From: an uncultured Bacilli bacterium
GTDB taxonomy: Bacteria > Bacillota_I > Bacilli_A > RF39 > UBA660
Length of the DNA: 63,461 nt
NCBI GenBank assembly: GCA_944350495.1
Contig: CALVOZ010000004.1
Span: 141,564-205,024 of the forward strand
Direction of reading: 5' to 3'
Part shown: positions 29,309 through 38,154 of the stretch, piece by piece
Numbering within the stretch: position 1 is the stretch's first letter
How the letters are laid out: each line of letters begins with the position of its first letter
Translations under genes and position numbers: made by a program
Notes under the pieces: generated by a model
The model's database searches: none
Told to the model about the DNA's origin: nothing
The model's input: the letters and a program-made list of their open reading frames with translations, nothing else

Positions 29309-30370
29309 TTAATTGTTAAGATTTAGAATATTTTCTTTTACATTATATATTTTAATTGGCTCATAATTACCTTTAATAAAAACTAGATAAAATTCATCAC
29401 CAACACGTACTGAATTATAATACTTTCTTTCAACATAAATATTTTCTTTATAATCTTCAAATTTTAATTTTATTTGAGAATTTAAACTTCGATAATTTGT
29501 TTCTTCATTTATCGAAACCACTTTATCTATTTTGATAACATACCTATTTTTTCTTATGTTAGTAACTATCCTAATCATATAATTTATATTACTTACACTT
29601 ATTAAACCAAATACAAGTAAAAACATAAATCCTATAATAATTACAGGTAGCCCTTCCTCCCAGAATGTCACAATCATTATAATTGCAAAAACTGAAACTA
29701 AGGTACAAATTAAAACATTTACTATTTTATTTATATCTAGGAAATCTCTAATTAGGCGTTTTTTATCAACTGTTACAGCCCCTTTATTATCGTTTCCCTT
29801 GATAGTAAATTTTTTGAAATTTATATAATCACTTGCTTCGGAAAATGAGCTTATTTTTTCTTGCTCAGTTATTCCTAACTCATATTCGTTGACAGCAAAG
29901 ATAAAAGGATTTTTCTTACCCTTAACAAAAACTAAATAAAATTTATCTCCAGCTTTATATCGATTTCCTATTTGATAGTGTATAATTCTTACTTTTTTAT
30001 TATACAGTCTAAAATATTCTTTAAAATATAAATGCCAAGCAGAATTATCTACCTCAGTACTAGGAACATCACGATAATAATACTTATCCATTAATTCATC
30101 TAGTATAATTATATAATTTTTGTTTTGAATATTTATTATGATTCTCAAAACATAAAAAATAAAATAAAAAGAAAAGATAAAAATAATAAAACCAAGAATA
30201 ATATTTAATATAAAAGGAATTGTATCAGTTCTTTCAACTATTGATTGCCATATAAATATAATACTTGCAATTAAAAAAATTGTAGAAATAAAAATTATAA
30301 ACAAATGACCGCCAAAACCTAATTGTTTTAATATTGATTTTTTATTTAATATATTTATATTTTTTTTCAT
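29309..30370 (-). CDS. Membrane protein with internal tandem duplication
   Basis: 353 aa, function unknown. Two copies of the same unit follow each other: a pair of membrane helices, then a soluble domain of about 90 residues. Key matching segments are RIIINIQNKNYIIILDELMD / RIVTNIRKNRYVIKIDKVVS, RLYNKKVRIIHYQIGNRYKA / ENIYVERKYYNSVRVGDEF and FYLVFVKGKKNPFIFAVNEY / FYLVFIKGNYEPIKIYNVKE. The soluble domain looks like a small beta-rich fold that sits on the cytoplasmic side. It lies 21 bases after the DUF1846 gene and may share its transcript. Confidence 0.65.
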   Translation of the reverse strand: MKKNINILNKKSILKQLGFGGHLFIIFISTIFLIASIIFIWQSIVERTDTIPFILNIILGFIIFIFSFYFIFYVLRIIINIQNKNYIIILDELMDKYYYRDVPSTEVDNSAWHLYFKEYFRLYNKKVRIIHYQIGNRYKAGDKFYLVFVKGKKNPFIFAVNEYELGITEQEKISSFSEASDYINFKKFTIKGNDNKGAVTVDKKRLIRDFLDINKIVNVLICTLVSVFAIIMIVTFWEEGLPVIIIGFMFLLVFGLISVSNINYMIRIVTNIRKNRYVIKIDKVVSINEETNYRSLNSQIKLKFEDYKENIYVERKYYNSVRVGDEFYLVFIKGNYEPIKIYNVKENILNLNN

Positions 30371-30391
30371 CTTTAATACTTCCCATTCACT

Positions 30392-31870
30392 CTATTGACT
30401 AATTATATCATTGGATGATAAAAACTCTGGTTCACATGTAAGATTAATTTTTAAACTTTTTAAAGTTTTTTTATCACCATTTTGAACCATATATGTCGCA
30501 TGAGCCTCACAATTTTTTAATTTTGTTAAATTATTTAAAGCTTTTTCAACCATAGGATTAGTCGTAGAACAAATACTTAGCGCCGTTAATACTTCTGTTA
30601 ATTGTAAACATGTATCTTTACCATTCAATTCTTGTTTTAATTTTAGCATTGGTTCTAGAATATTTGGTGATAATAAATTTATATCATCTGGTATTTTTGA
30701 TAATTCTTTAATAGCGTTTAATACAACACTACATGCTGGTGATAAAATATCAGTTTGCTTACCAGTAATAATTTTATTTTTAGCTAACTTTAAAGAGATA
30801 ACTGGCTTATTTTCTTTTTTACTTTTAGCTAAAGCCGGTTCTACAACCTCTAAATATTTCTCATCAATATTCAATTCATTCATTAATAACTTTATTTTTT
30901 TATAAGTATCCTCATCACTTAAGCCAAGTTTATAATTATTTAATTCATTATAATAACGTCTAACTATTTCTTTTTTAGAAGCTTCCTCAACTACCTTATC
31001 ATCTTTAATACAAAAACCTACCATATTTACACCCATATCTGTTGGAGAATTGTAAATATTTTGTTTAGATACACGACTTAAAATATTCTTTAAAACTGGG
31101 AACATCTCAAGATCACGATTATAATTTACCGCCTTTTCACCATATGCTTCTAAGTGAAATGAGTCAATCATGTTTACATCTTTTAAATCAGCGGTTGCAG
31201 CTTCATAAGCTAAGTTTACAGGATGTTTTAAAGGTAAATTCCATACTGGGAATGTTTCAAATTTTGCATATCCGGCATTAAATCCTCTTTTACTTTCATG
31301 ATATATTTGTGATAAGCAAGTAGCTAATTTACCACTACCAGGTCCAGGAGCATTAACCAAAATTAAAGGTTTTGTAGTCTCAATATATGGGTTAGCACCA
31401 TATCCTTCTTCGCTTACAATTGTATCAACATCAGTTGGATATCCTTTGGTAAAAGTATGAATATAAGTCTTAATATCGTTTCTTTCTAATTTTTTAATAA
31501 ACTTATCAACACTAACTTGATTTTTATATAAGGTAATAACCACGGAATTAACAGAAAAACCCATTCTTCTAGATTTATTAATTAATTCAATTAATTCATT
31601 ATCATATGTAATTCCATATTCTCCACGTGTTTTATTACGTTCAATATCACCAGCATTAATGCAAAAAATAATCTCCAAGTCTTTTTTTAACTCTTTAAAC
31701 ATGCTGATTTTTGCATCATTTTTAAATCCCGGTAAAACTCTTGCTGCATGACTATCATCAAATAATTTTCCCCCTATTTCTAGGTATAATTTATCAAATA
31801 ATTTAAAACGTTCTCTTATTTTTTCACTTTGTATTTTTACATATTTTTTATTATCAAAGCCATCCTTCAT
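30392..31870 (-). CDS. DUF1846 family protein
   Basis: 492 aa, full-length member of the DUF1846 family of Bacillota, cytoplasmic. It contains VNAPGPGSGKLATCLSQIYH, a P-loop-like segment, with GYAKFETFPVWNLPLKHPVN and AATADLKDVNMIDSFHLEAYG, highly conserved in the family. Structures in the family suggest a nucleotide-binding enzyme related to deoxyribosyl/phosphoribosyl or ATP-dependent activities, but the reaction is not established. Start has GAGGTGG ribosome site. No oddity seen. Confidence 0.85.
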   Translation of the reverse strand: MKDGFDNKKYVKIQSEKIRERFKLFDKLYLEIGGKLFDDSHAARVLPGFKNDAKISMFKELKKDLEIIFCINAGDIERNKTRGEYGITYDNELIELINKSRRMGFSVNSVVITLYKNQVSVDKFIKKLERNDIKTYIHTFTKGYPTDVDTIVSEEGYGANPYIETTKPLILVNAPGPGSGKLATCLSQIYHESKRGFNAGYAKFETFPVWNLPLKHPVNLAYEAATADLKDVNMIDSFHLEAYGEKAVNYNRDLEMFPVLKNILSRVSKQNIYNSPTDMGVNMVGFCIKDDKVVEEASKKEIVRRYYNELNNYKLGLSDEDTYKKIKLLMNELNIDEKYLEVVEPALAKSKKENKPVISLKLAKNKIITGKQTDILSPACSVVLNAIKELSKIPDDINLLSPNILEPMLKLKQELNGKDTCLQLTEVLTALSICSTTNPMVEKALNNLTKLKNCEAHATYMVQNGDKKTLKSLKINLTCEPEFLSSNDIISQ

Positions 31871-31972
31871 AAAACCACCTCATTATTATTATCAATACAT
31901 TATAATAATAGCACATTTAAAAAAGCGATTTCAATAATGAAGAGTAAATTTTACACATTAAATTTTTTTAAA

Positions 31973-31996
31973 AAAAGAAAGAATATTCTTTCTTTT
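31973..31996 (-). terminator. Terminator after the Cys-rich membrane protein gene
   Basis: Perfect 12-bp palindrome (AAAAGAAAGAAT / ATTCTTTCTTTT) followed on the minus strand by a T-rich tract, eight bases past the stop of the gene at 32004-33695. Confidence 0.8.
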
Positions 31997-32003
31997 CGTA
32001 AAA

Positions 32004-33695
32004 TCATTGTTTTTTTAATTTAGGCTTTATATGTTCAACATTTTTTAAATTTAATGTTTCATTATTTTCAAAAGTAAATTTGACATTATAATTTTCACTT
32101 AATTTTACATCTTTTACTTTTGTCTTATTGACTAAATTAAATTTATTTATTCCTTCTTTTTCTTTATAAGCATTTATTTTATATAAATAATTATCCGTAG
32201 TTAATACATAAACATATCTTTTTTCATCTTTTATATAAGTAAATATTTCTTTAACAATAAAGTTAGACTTTACTACTTTTCCATTTTCGTCTTCAATATT
32301 ATAGACTCCAGTTAAATCAACATAATGATGTACATCAAGATTATATCCATATGTTTCATAAACTAAAAACATACGATCAATTTCTACACCAGAAAAATAG
32401 TCATACTTAATTCCATTTTTTTCTCCTATTAATAGTGTTTTTGGACCCGCACATCCTGGTCCAAATGTTAATACATATGTACCAATATAAATTTTATCGT
32501 ATTTTACTTCTTTATCAACTAATTTAACATTATTAGCCATAAAACTTATATATTCATTAATATTGTAAATATATAATGATTCTAATTCATATTCACAGTC
32601 TTCATCTTCACACTCATTATAATCATATATTTGAAGAGCGTCTTTTTCATCCTTTTCATCACACATATTGTAACATTTGTCAATGCATTCCGATAAACAA
32701 TCTGTATCTTCTGATTCACAATACTCCTTTTGACATGCTAATACTTTCGTACTAGTAGAATTACATGTTTTCTTATATTCATCACTGCATGTTGACGTCA
32801 TACTTGCTTCAAAATCTAAGGAATATAATTTTTTATCAGCTGTTAATAAATATATAACAGGTTCCATAAATTCACAATCATAACCTTTATTGCCTGCAAT
32901 TACTTGTTTAACATTATTAACACCAGCTATTTCAGTTTTTTTATTATTATATTTTATATATGCTATACCAGCTTCTAATTCCACTACAAATTCATTTGCA
33001 AATAAACCAAACTCGGCATTTCGAGATTCCTCAATTAATACATCAGGTTCATAAATAATTGAATTAGGTTCATAAACAGGATACGATTCCTCATCATCTT
33101 CCTCAATCTGCTCTCCATATGTATAAATTGCTTCACTACCATTTATTGAACAATTACCAAAATAAACAGGATTAAATTCATTATCTGAATGCCACTCTAC
33201 GATTTCACATTCAAAGTTATATAAAGTATTTAAATATTCTAATAGTTCCTCCTGTGTAAAATCTTCAGTATTTAAAACATAGCTTTCTGCATCACGACCT
33301 ATTAGTTCCATTATTTCTTCATTTGGCAATGCAGTATCTTCATTTTCAACTTTTGAATTCTCTTCATTCTCACTTTTTAAATCCTCTTTAGTTTCACTAT
33401 CATTATTTTTATTTAACTGATTATATACAAATAGACCTACTGCAACACAAGATCCTATAATTATTATAATTATACTGATTATGACTACTATACGTTTCTC
33501 TTTTTTAGGAGCTAAATTGCCATTATTATTAGATACTAGTCCATTTATTTCTTGTACTGGTTGTTCTATATTATCAGTTACAACTTCACTAGTAGTAACA
33601 TTATTATTTTGCCCATTAACATTATCCACTAAATTATTTTCACTTTGTGGTAGATTATTCTCTTCTACAATTATATTATCTTTATTCTCTTCCAT
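32004..33695 (-). CDS. Membrane-anchored protein with extracellular Cys-rich insert
   Basis: 563 aa, not recognised. Acidic Asn-rich cytoplasmic N-terminus (about 65 residues), one helix (IVVIISIIIIIIGSCVAVGLFV), an acidic linker and a large extracellular part. Between about residues 310 and 390 it carries at least 14 cysteines in CxxxC-like spacing (TCSDEYKKTC, CESEDTDCLSECIDKCYNMC), which outside the cell would form disulphides or bind metal. The C-terminal part has beta-propeller-like repeats (KLYSLDFEAS, YLYKINAYK). The second Met (33695) fits AGTAGGG ten bases upstream better than the first at 33704. Single-gene unit between two terminators. Confidence 0.65.
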   Translation of the reverse strand: MEENKDNIIVEENNLPQSENNLVDNVNGQNNNVTTSEVVTDNIEQPVQEINGLVSNNNGNLAPKKEKRIVVIISIIIIIIGSCVAVGLFVYNQLNKNNDSETKEDLKSENEENSKVENEDTALPNEEIMELIGRDAESYVLNTEDFTQEELLEYLNTLYNFECEIVEWHSDNEFNPVYFGNCSINGSEAIYTYGEQIEEDDEESYPVYEPNSIIYEPDVLIEESRNAEFGLFANEFVVELEAGIAYIKYNNKKTEIAGVNNVKQVIAGNKGYDCEFMEPVIYLLTADKKLYSLDFEASMTSTCSDEYKKTCNSTSTKVLACQKEYCESEDTDCLSECIDKCYNMCDEKDEKDALQIYDYNECEDEDCEYELESLYIYNINEYISFMANNVKLVDKEVKYDKIYIGTYVLTFGPGCAGPKTLLIGEKNGIKYDYFSGVEIDRMFLVYETYGYNLDVHHYVDLTGVYNIEDENGKVVKSNFIVKEIFTYIKDEKRYVYVLTTDNYLYKINAYKEKEGINKFNLVNKTKVKDVKLSENYNVKFTFENNETLNLKNVEHIKPKLKKQ

Positions 33696-33741
33696 CTTAT
33701 TCATCCCTACTTTATTTCATTATAACATTCATTACAAAAAA

Positions 33742-33762
33742 AACACTAGTTAAACTAATGTT
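33742..33762 (-). terminator. Terminator after efp
   Basis: Stem AACATTAG / CTAGTGTT with one G-U pair on the minus strand and an eight-base T run, just after the efp stop. Confidence 0.75.
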
Positions 33763-33767
33763 TTTAA

Positions 33768-34325
33768 TTAAGCACGTGATGCATAAGAACCATCTTTTGT
33801 ATTAACAAGAATTACTTCCCCTTGTTCAATAAATAATGGAACTCTTACTAATAAACCTGTTTCAACAGTAGCATCTTTTTGTGCGTTATTTGTTGTATTT
33901 CCTTTAACTGCTGGTTCAGTAGCAATAATTTTTAATTCCACTTTTTCAGGTAAAATTAAACCTAGAACTTCACCTTGATATACAGTTATGATAACTTCTA
34001 AACCGTCTTTTAAATAATTTTTATCATCACCTAATTGAGCACCAGTTAATTCTATTTGTTCATAAGTGTTGTTATCCATAAATGTATATGAATCACCATT
34101 AGCATATAAATACTGCATATTTTTCTTTTCAATCATTGCTTTTTCTAACTTAACGCCAGAATTAAATCTCTTTTCAACGATAGAGCCTGTACGTAAGTTT
34201 TTTAACTTAACTTGTACGAAAGCTGCTCCCTTACCTGGTTTTACATGTGAAAATTCTAATACTGTATAAATATTATCCTCAAAAAGAATTGTCATACCGT
34301 TTTTAATATCATTTACGTTAAACAT
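33768..34325 (-). CDS. efp: Translation elongation factor P
   Basis: Relieves ribosome stalling at polyproline. 185 aa from the start at 34325 (MFNVNDIKNGM), set by AAAGGAGTG; the longer reading frame would bury the ribosome site. KOW-like domain I, two OB domains and the end LVRVPLFIEQGEVILVNT are typical. The loop KPGKGAAFVQVKL carries the lysine used for modification in many species. No modification gene is nearby. Confidence 0.97.
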   Translation of the reverse strand: MFNVNDIKNGMTILFEDNIYTVLEFSHVKPGKGAAFVQVKLKNLRTGSIVEKRFNSGVKLEKAMIEKKNMQYLYANGDSYTFMDNNTYEQIELTGAQLGDDKNYLKDGLEVIITVYQGEVLGLILPEKVELKIIATEPAVKGNTTNNAQKDATVETGLLVRVPLFIEQGEVILVNTKDGSYASRA

Positions 34326-34411
34326 TATATTCACTCCTTTCACCAAAAATAAGGTGATTTCTTATTTTATCATTTATTATTTGAGTATAACTACTCTGCG
34401 TTTTATTTTAA

Positions 34412-34430
34412 ATTCGCTACCGGAGCGAAT
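34412..34430. terminator. Hairpin between rpmG and efp
   Basis: Inverted repeat ATTCGCT / AGCGAAT with a five-base loop, GC-richer than its surroundings. T run on the plus side; the minus side has TTTAAAAT. It may end rpmG transcription or both directions. Confidence 0.5.
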
Positions 34431-34455
34431 ATTTTTTTGTTACCTTTATATTTAA

Positions 34456-34623
34456 TTATTTTTCTTCTTTATGTGGAGTTACTTTTCTACATCTTGAACA
34501 AAATTTGTTTGCTTCGATACGTTCAGTTGTATTTCTTTTATTTTTTTCTGTACGGTAATTTTCTTCATCACATACTGTACATTTAAGAGTGATTCTTTGT
34601 CTTGCTTCGCCTTTTTTTGCCAT
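34456..34623 (-). CDS. rpmG: Ribosomal protein L33, zinc-binding form
   Basis: 55-aa large-subunit protein. [20 protein letters not shown] and [15 protein letters not shown] show the two CxxC pairs of the zinc-binding (C+) form. Start at 34623 follows AGGAGGG; an upstream in-frame GTG is not needed. Lies 15 bases before the PBP2 stop on the same strand, so it may be cotranscribed with it. Confidence 0.96.
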   Translation of the reverse strand: MAKKGEARQRITLKCTVCDEENYRTEKNKRNTTERIEANKFCSRCRKVTPHKEEK

Positions 34624-34665
34624 ACTCTTTCCCTCCTTTTTGTTACGCACACCTATTATAGCAAA

Positions 34666-36744
34666 TTATTTATAAATTTCAAAGTATTTTTTTGCAATTT
34701 TTCGACTTATTCTATTATTTATTTTAGACATTTGATTATATGATACCTCTCCTGTAGCATTATTTGGAGTGACAACTGTAAAACTAACTGTTGGATTATC
34801 GTATGGAGCATATGCTACTAAAACTGTTGACAAAGTCTCTTTATCGATAATTCCATCACCATCAGTATCAACAAAACTTTGAGCTGTTCCAGTCTTTCCA
34901 GCTGGTTTATATTTATAATCTATAAAACCAGAGCCTGTTCCACCAGGAGCAAAAACCATTTTAAGACCTTCTTTAATTCGATTTAAATACTTTTTATCAA
35001 TATCTACTTTATTTAAAATAACTGATTCATTTTGATAAACTAATTCTGTTAATTTTTCTTTTGTTGGTTCATAAACTGCTTTTAATAAATACGGTTTCAT
35101 ACGATTGCCACCGTTTGCTACTGTACTTATATATTGTGATAACTGAATTGGCGTATAATTGTCATATTGACCAATTGAAAAGTCTAATAATAATCCAGAT
35201 GCAGTCCCTGTTCCCTTATATCCTTCAAATTCGCTAGGTAAATCAATACCTGTTTTAACACCTAATCCATATTCAGCAAATATATTGCGATAAGTTGTAA
35301 ATGCTTTGGTATTTATTTTTAAAGGTTGATTATAACCGTATTTAGCACCACCAACGTTAATTGCAGTATAAAATTGGTATACATTAGAAGAATATTTTAA
35401 TGCTTCTAAATCATTGATACTACCGTAATTACGGTAAGAACATTTCTCGGGTGTCGCAGCAATCTTTATACATTGATCAACTCTTACTTCGCCAATTTTA
35501 AGTGCACCTGTTTTATAACCTACTGTATGAGATGCCGCCTTTATAGAAGAACCCGGTGTTACAGTAGCATTGATTACACCATTACTATAATCATATACTT
35601 CATATTTACCATTTTCTTTAACGATTTGCTTACCAGCAAGCGCCAAAACTTCACCTGTATTTGGATCTTGAATAATTACAAATGCGGTATTTAAATTTTG
35701 AGTATATTTATCATTTTTCTTAGAATCAAGAAGTTCTTGTTCAATTATCTTCTCTACTTCTTGTTGAAGTTCAATATCAATTGTTAAAACAATATCATGT
35801 CCACGACTTCCTTCTTCGATTAATTCATATTCATTTAAGCCCTTAACGATATATTTAGCTTTTCTACCTTTCAACAGCGATTCATATTGATATTCTAAAT
35901 AGCTTATTCCAACACGGTCAGTTAAAGCATAACCGAGAGCTAAATATTCTTCTTTAGATTCACTTGGAATACCACTTTCACTACTAGATACGTTCCCTAA
36001 AATAGAGCGCATAGTATTACCGTATGGATAATATCTCTCCCAATCCAGTTTAGTATTAAATCCTTTTAAATCATTGAGATTTTCAGCCACAATTGCATAT
36101 TCTTCATCAGTAAGATTCTCCTTCTTAATCGTTTTTTCTGCATAAGAATAACCTGTTGTCATAAGAGTATAAATATAAGCAGCTTCTCTATCTACTTTAT
36201 CATACTCAGCTAATTCTTCTTTAGTAATTCTTTCCAATTTTAAATTATAAATATCATCATTACTTATTTTTCGTTCTTCATATAATTTCCATTCATTATC
36301 AGTTACTTTATTCTCGGCTCTTTTGGGATTATTTTTTATCCAAAAATCTTTTAATTGTTTTTCTGTTAAATCCGTATAATCTACATCAATTAGTTCACCT
36401 AAATGATAAGCTAACATAATTTCATCTTTGGTTGTCGTACCAGCAATTTTCTTATAGGTTATTTTTTTTACAGCTACATTATCAACGATAATTTTACCAT
36501 TTCGATCATAGATTCTTCCCCTTGGAGTTGAATCCCCTTCAACCACAGTTTGAGTTAATTCAACTAATCTTTCGCTATAATATTCATTTTTTAGAACTTG
36601 AACCCTATATAATCCAAATATTAAATAAATCATACATAAAATCACTATGACTAATAATATTTTATAGCGTTTATTAATTACTAATTCTTGGTCTATATTT
36701 TTTTTCTTATAATACTGATAATGATTGATGATTTTACGACGCAT
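34666..36744 (-). CDS. Penicillin-binding protein 2-type transpeptidase
   Basis: Monofunctional class B PBP that crosslinks peptidoglycan at the outer membrane face. 692 aa: short basic cytoplasmic tail, one helix (KILLVIVILCMIYLIFGLY), a long dimerisation/pedestal domain with RGRIYDRNGKII and ERYYPYGNTMRSILG, and the transpeptidase domain with SxxK (GSSIKAASH), SxN (YSSNVYQFY) and KTG (AGKTGTAQSF). Most like the PBP2/SpoVD/MrdA group. The presence of a cell wall enzyme separates this organism from wall-less Mollicutes. Confidence 0.93.
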   Translation of the reverse strand: MRRKIINHYQYYKKKNIDQELVINKRYKILLVIVILCMIYLIFGLYRVQVLKNEYYSERLVELTQTVVEGDSTPRGRIYDRNGKIIVDNVAVKKITYKKIAGTTTKDEIMLAYHLGELIDVDYTDLTEKQLKDFWIKNNPKRAENKVTDNEWKLYEERKISNDDIYNLKLERITKEELAEYDKVDREAAYIYTLMTTGYSYAEKTIKKENLTDEEYAIVAENLNDLKGFNTKLDWERYYPYGNTMRSILGNVSSSESGIPSESKEEYLALGYALTDRVGISYLEYQYESLLKGRKAKYIVKGLNEYELIEEGSRGHDIVLTIDIELQQEVEKIIEQELLDSKKNDKYTQNLNTAFVIIQDPNTGEVLALAGKQIVKENGKYEVYDYSNGVINATVTPGSSIKAASHTVGYKTGALKIGEVRVDQCIKIAATPEKCSYRNYGSINDLEALKYSSNVYQFYTAINVGGAKYGYNQPLKINTKAFTTYRNIFAEYGLGVKTGIDLPSEFEGYKGTGTASGLLLDFSIGQYDNYTPIQLSQYISTVANGGNRMKPYLLKAVYEPTKEKLTELVYQNESVILNKVDIDKKYLNRIKEGLKMVFAPGGTGSGFIDYKYKPAGKTGTAQSFVDTDGDGIIDKETLSTVLVAYAPYDNPTVSFTVVTPNNATGEVSYNQMSKINNRISRKIAKKYFEIYK

Positions 36745-36792
36745 ATATACCTCCTTTAGTAAATAATTTTTAATAAATGCATATTATATATT

Positions 36793-37050
36793 ATGATGGA
36801 AAAAATTATAAATTCTTATATAAATAAGTTAACAAAAAATGATATTATTTACTTTGCTAGTTCTAATAATATAAAACTAAATGAAACAGAAATAGATGTT
36901 ATTTATAATACAATTAAAAAGGATTGGCGAGTTTTGTTACACAATCCTAATCAAGTATTTACTGATATAAAAACTAAAGTATCGCCAAATACATATAATA
37001 ATATTATTTATTTTTATGATCTTTATAAAAAGAAACTATATCATCAATAA
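36793..37050 (+). CDS. Small YqfT/DUF2624-like protein
   Basis: 85 aa, predicted all-helical and cytoplasmic (MMEKIINSYINKLTKNDIIY, TEIDVIYNTIKKDW, LHNPNQVFTDIKTKVSPNTY). Size, composition and position beside the endonuclease IV gene match YqfT (DUF2624), which neighbours yqfS/nfo in Bacillus; here the two genes are convergent. Function unknown. There is no ribosome site, and a TATATTAT stretch touches the start, so a leaderless or near-leaderless mRNA is possible. Its last 47 bases overlap the 3' end of nfo on the other strand. Confidence 0.65.
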   Translation: MMEKIINSYINKLTKNDIIYFASSNNIKLNETEIDVIYNTIKKDWRVLLHNPNQVFTDIKTKVSPNTYNNIIYFYDLYKKKLYHQ

Positions 37051-37912
37051 GGTTTTCATTATACTTATTATTTCTTAGCATTTCTATTTCAAATTTATAT
37101 GGTGGATATTTTTCTTTTTCATAAGTAATATAAGGTGTCTCTAATATTTTAGGGACATCTTTTAATTTAGAATGATGAACTACCTTAGAAATTATCTCAA
37201 ATCCTAATTCACCTAAGCCAATATTTTCATGACGGTCTTTATGAGCTCCTCTAATATTTTTAGTATCATTAATATGGATTACTGCTAAACGGTCAAGACC
37301 AATTACTTCATCAAAATTCTTCAAAACTCCATCAAAATCATTTACGTCATATCCAGCATCATTAATATGACATGTATCAAGACATACAGCTAATTTATCA
37401 TTATACTTAACACCATCAATAATTCTTTTTAGTTCTTCAAAAGAAGTACCTATTTCACTACCTTTACCAGCCATTGTTTCTAAACAAATTGTTATTTTAG
37501 TGTCACTGTTTATACATTCATTCAAAGCGCTAACGATATTTTTTATTCCTTCGTCTACGCCAACACCTACATGACTTCCTGGATGTAAGACTAATTTATT
37601 TACGCCTAATTGTTCAACTCTTTTAATTTCTTCACATAAAAATTCAACATTAAAATCATAGTTTTTAGCATTCGCTAAATTAATTATATATGGAGCGTGA
37701 ACAATTACATTATTACTATTAATATTTTCTTTTTTCATAAGATTATGCGCTAATAAAGTAAGTTCAGGATCAATAGTTGCTCTAGCTGTATTTTGTGGTG
37801 CTCCAGTATAAAACATAAAAGTTGTTGACTTATATTCAAGCGCTTCTAAAACACTACCTAATAGCTGTTTATCTTTTGTAAAAGAGACATGGGATCCAAT
37901 TATATCTTTCAT
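37004..37912 (-). CDS. nfo: Endonuclease IV (AP endonuclease)
   Basis: Cuts DNA at abasic sites in base excision repair. 302 aa TIM-barrel enzyme with the metal-binding residues in order: GSHVSF, NNVIVHAPYIIN, LVLHPGSHVG, ICLETMAGKG, VCLDTCHINDAGYD, IHINDTKN, RHENIGLGELG and ILETPY. Normal length. AGGAAGTGA ribosome site. Overlaps the convergent small gene at its 3' end. Confidence 0.97.
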   Translation of the reverse strand: MKDIIGSHVSFTKDKQLLGSVLEALEYKSTTFMFYTGAPQNTARATIDPELTLLAHNLMKKENINSNNVIVHAPYIINLANAKNYDFNVEFLCEEIKRVEQLGVNKLVLHPGSHVGVGVDEGIKNIVSALNECINSDTKITICLETMAGKGSEIGTSFEELKRIIDGVKYNDKLAVCLDTCHINDAGYDVNDFDGVLKNFDEVIGLDRLAVIHINDTKNIRGAHKDRHENIGLGELGFEIISKVVHHSKLKDVPKILETPYITYEKEKYPPYKFEIEMLRNNKYNENLIDDIVSFYKDHKNK

Positions 37913-37946
37913 ATTATCACTTCCTAAAAATATTATATCAAAAAAG

Positions 37947-37970
37947 AAAAGCTAGCAGCAACTAACTTTT
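37947..37970 (-). terminator. Terminator after the small TM protein gene
   Basis: Stem AAAAGTTAG / CTAGCTTTT with one G-U pair on the minus strand and a following T-rich tract; ends the pcrA transcript. Confidence 0.75.
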
Positions 37971-37978
37971 CCAGTTTA

Positions 37979-38149
37979 TTATTTTTCTGTATCTAAAGCA
38001 CTAAATACTGCTTTAAATATAAGTAATCCGCCACCTACTAAACCAATCCAAAGTAAAGGATTACTATAATTCGCAAAAATCCAATCTCGTAATTTATTTG
38101 AATATTCTTCTAAAGTTTCCCATAAAGATAGTACCTGCATTAATTTCAT
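37979..38149 (-). CDS. 56-residue single-helix membrane protein
   Basis: Reads MKLMQVLSLWETLEEYSNKL, then RDWIFANYSNPLLWIGLVG, then a hydrophobic GGLLIFKAVFSALDTEK end. One short C-terminal helix (about residues 33-50). Start preceded by AAAGGTG seven bases upstream, located across the pcrA stop, and stop followed by a terminator, so it is a genuine gene in the pcrA transcript. Function unknown; below the size usually annotated. Confidence 0.7.
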   Translation of the reverse strand: MKLMQVLSLWETLEEYSNKLRDWIFANYSNPLLWIGLVGGGLLIFKAVFSALDTEK

Positions 38150-38154
38150 AATAT

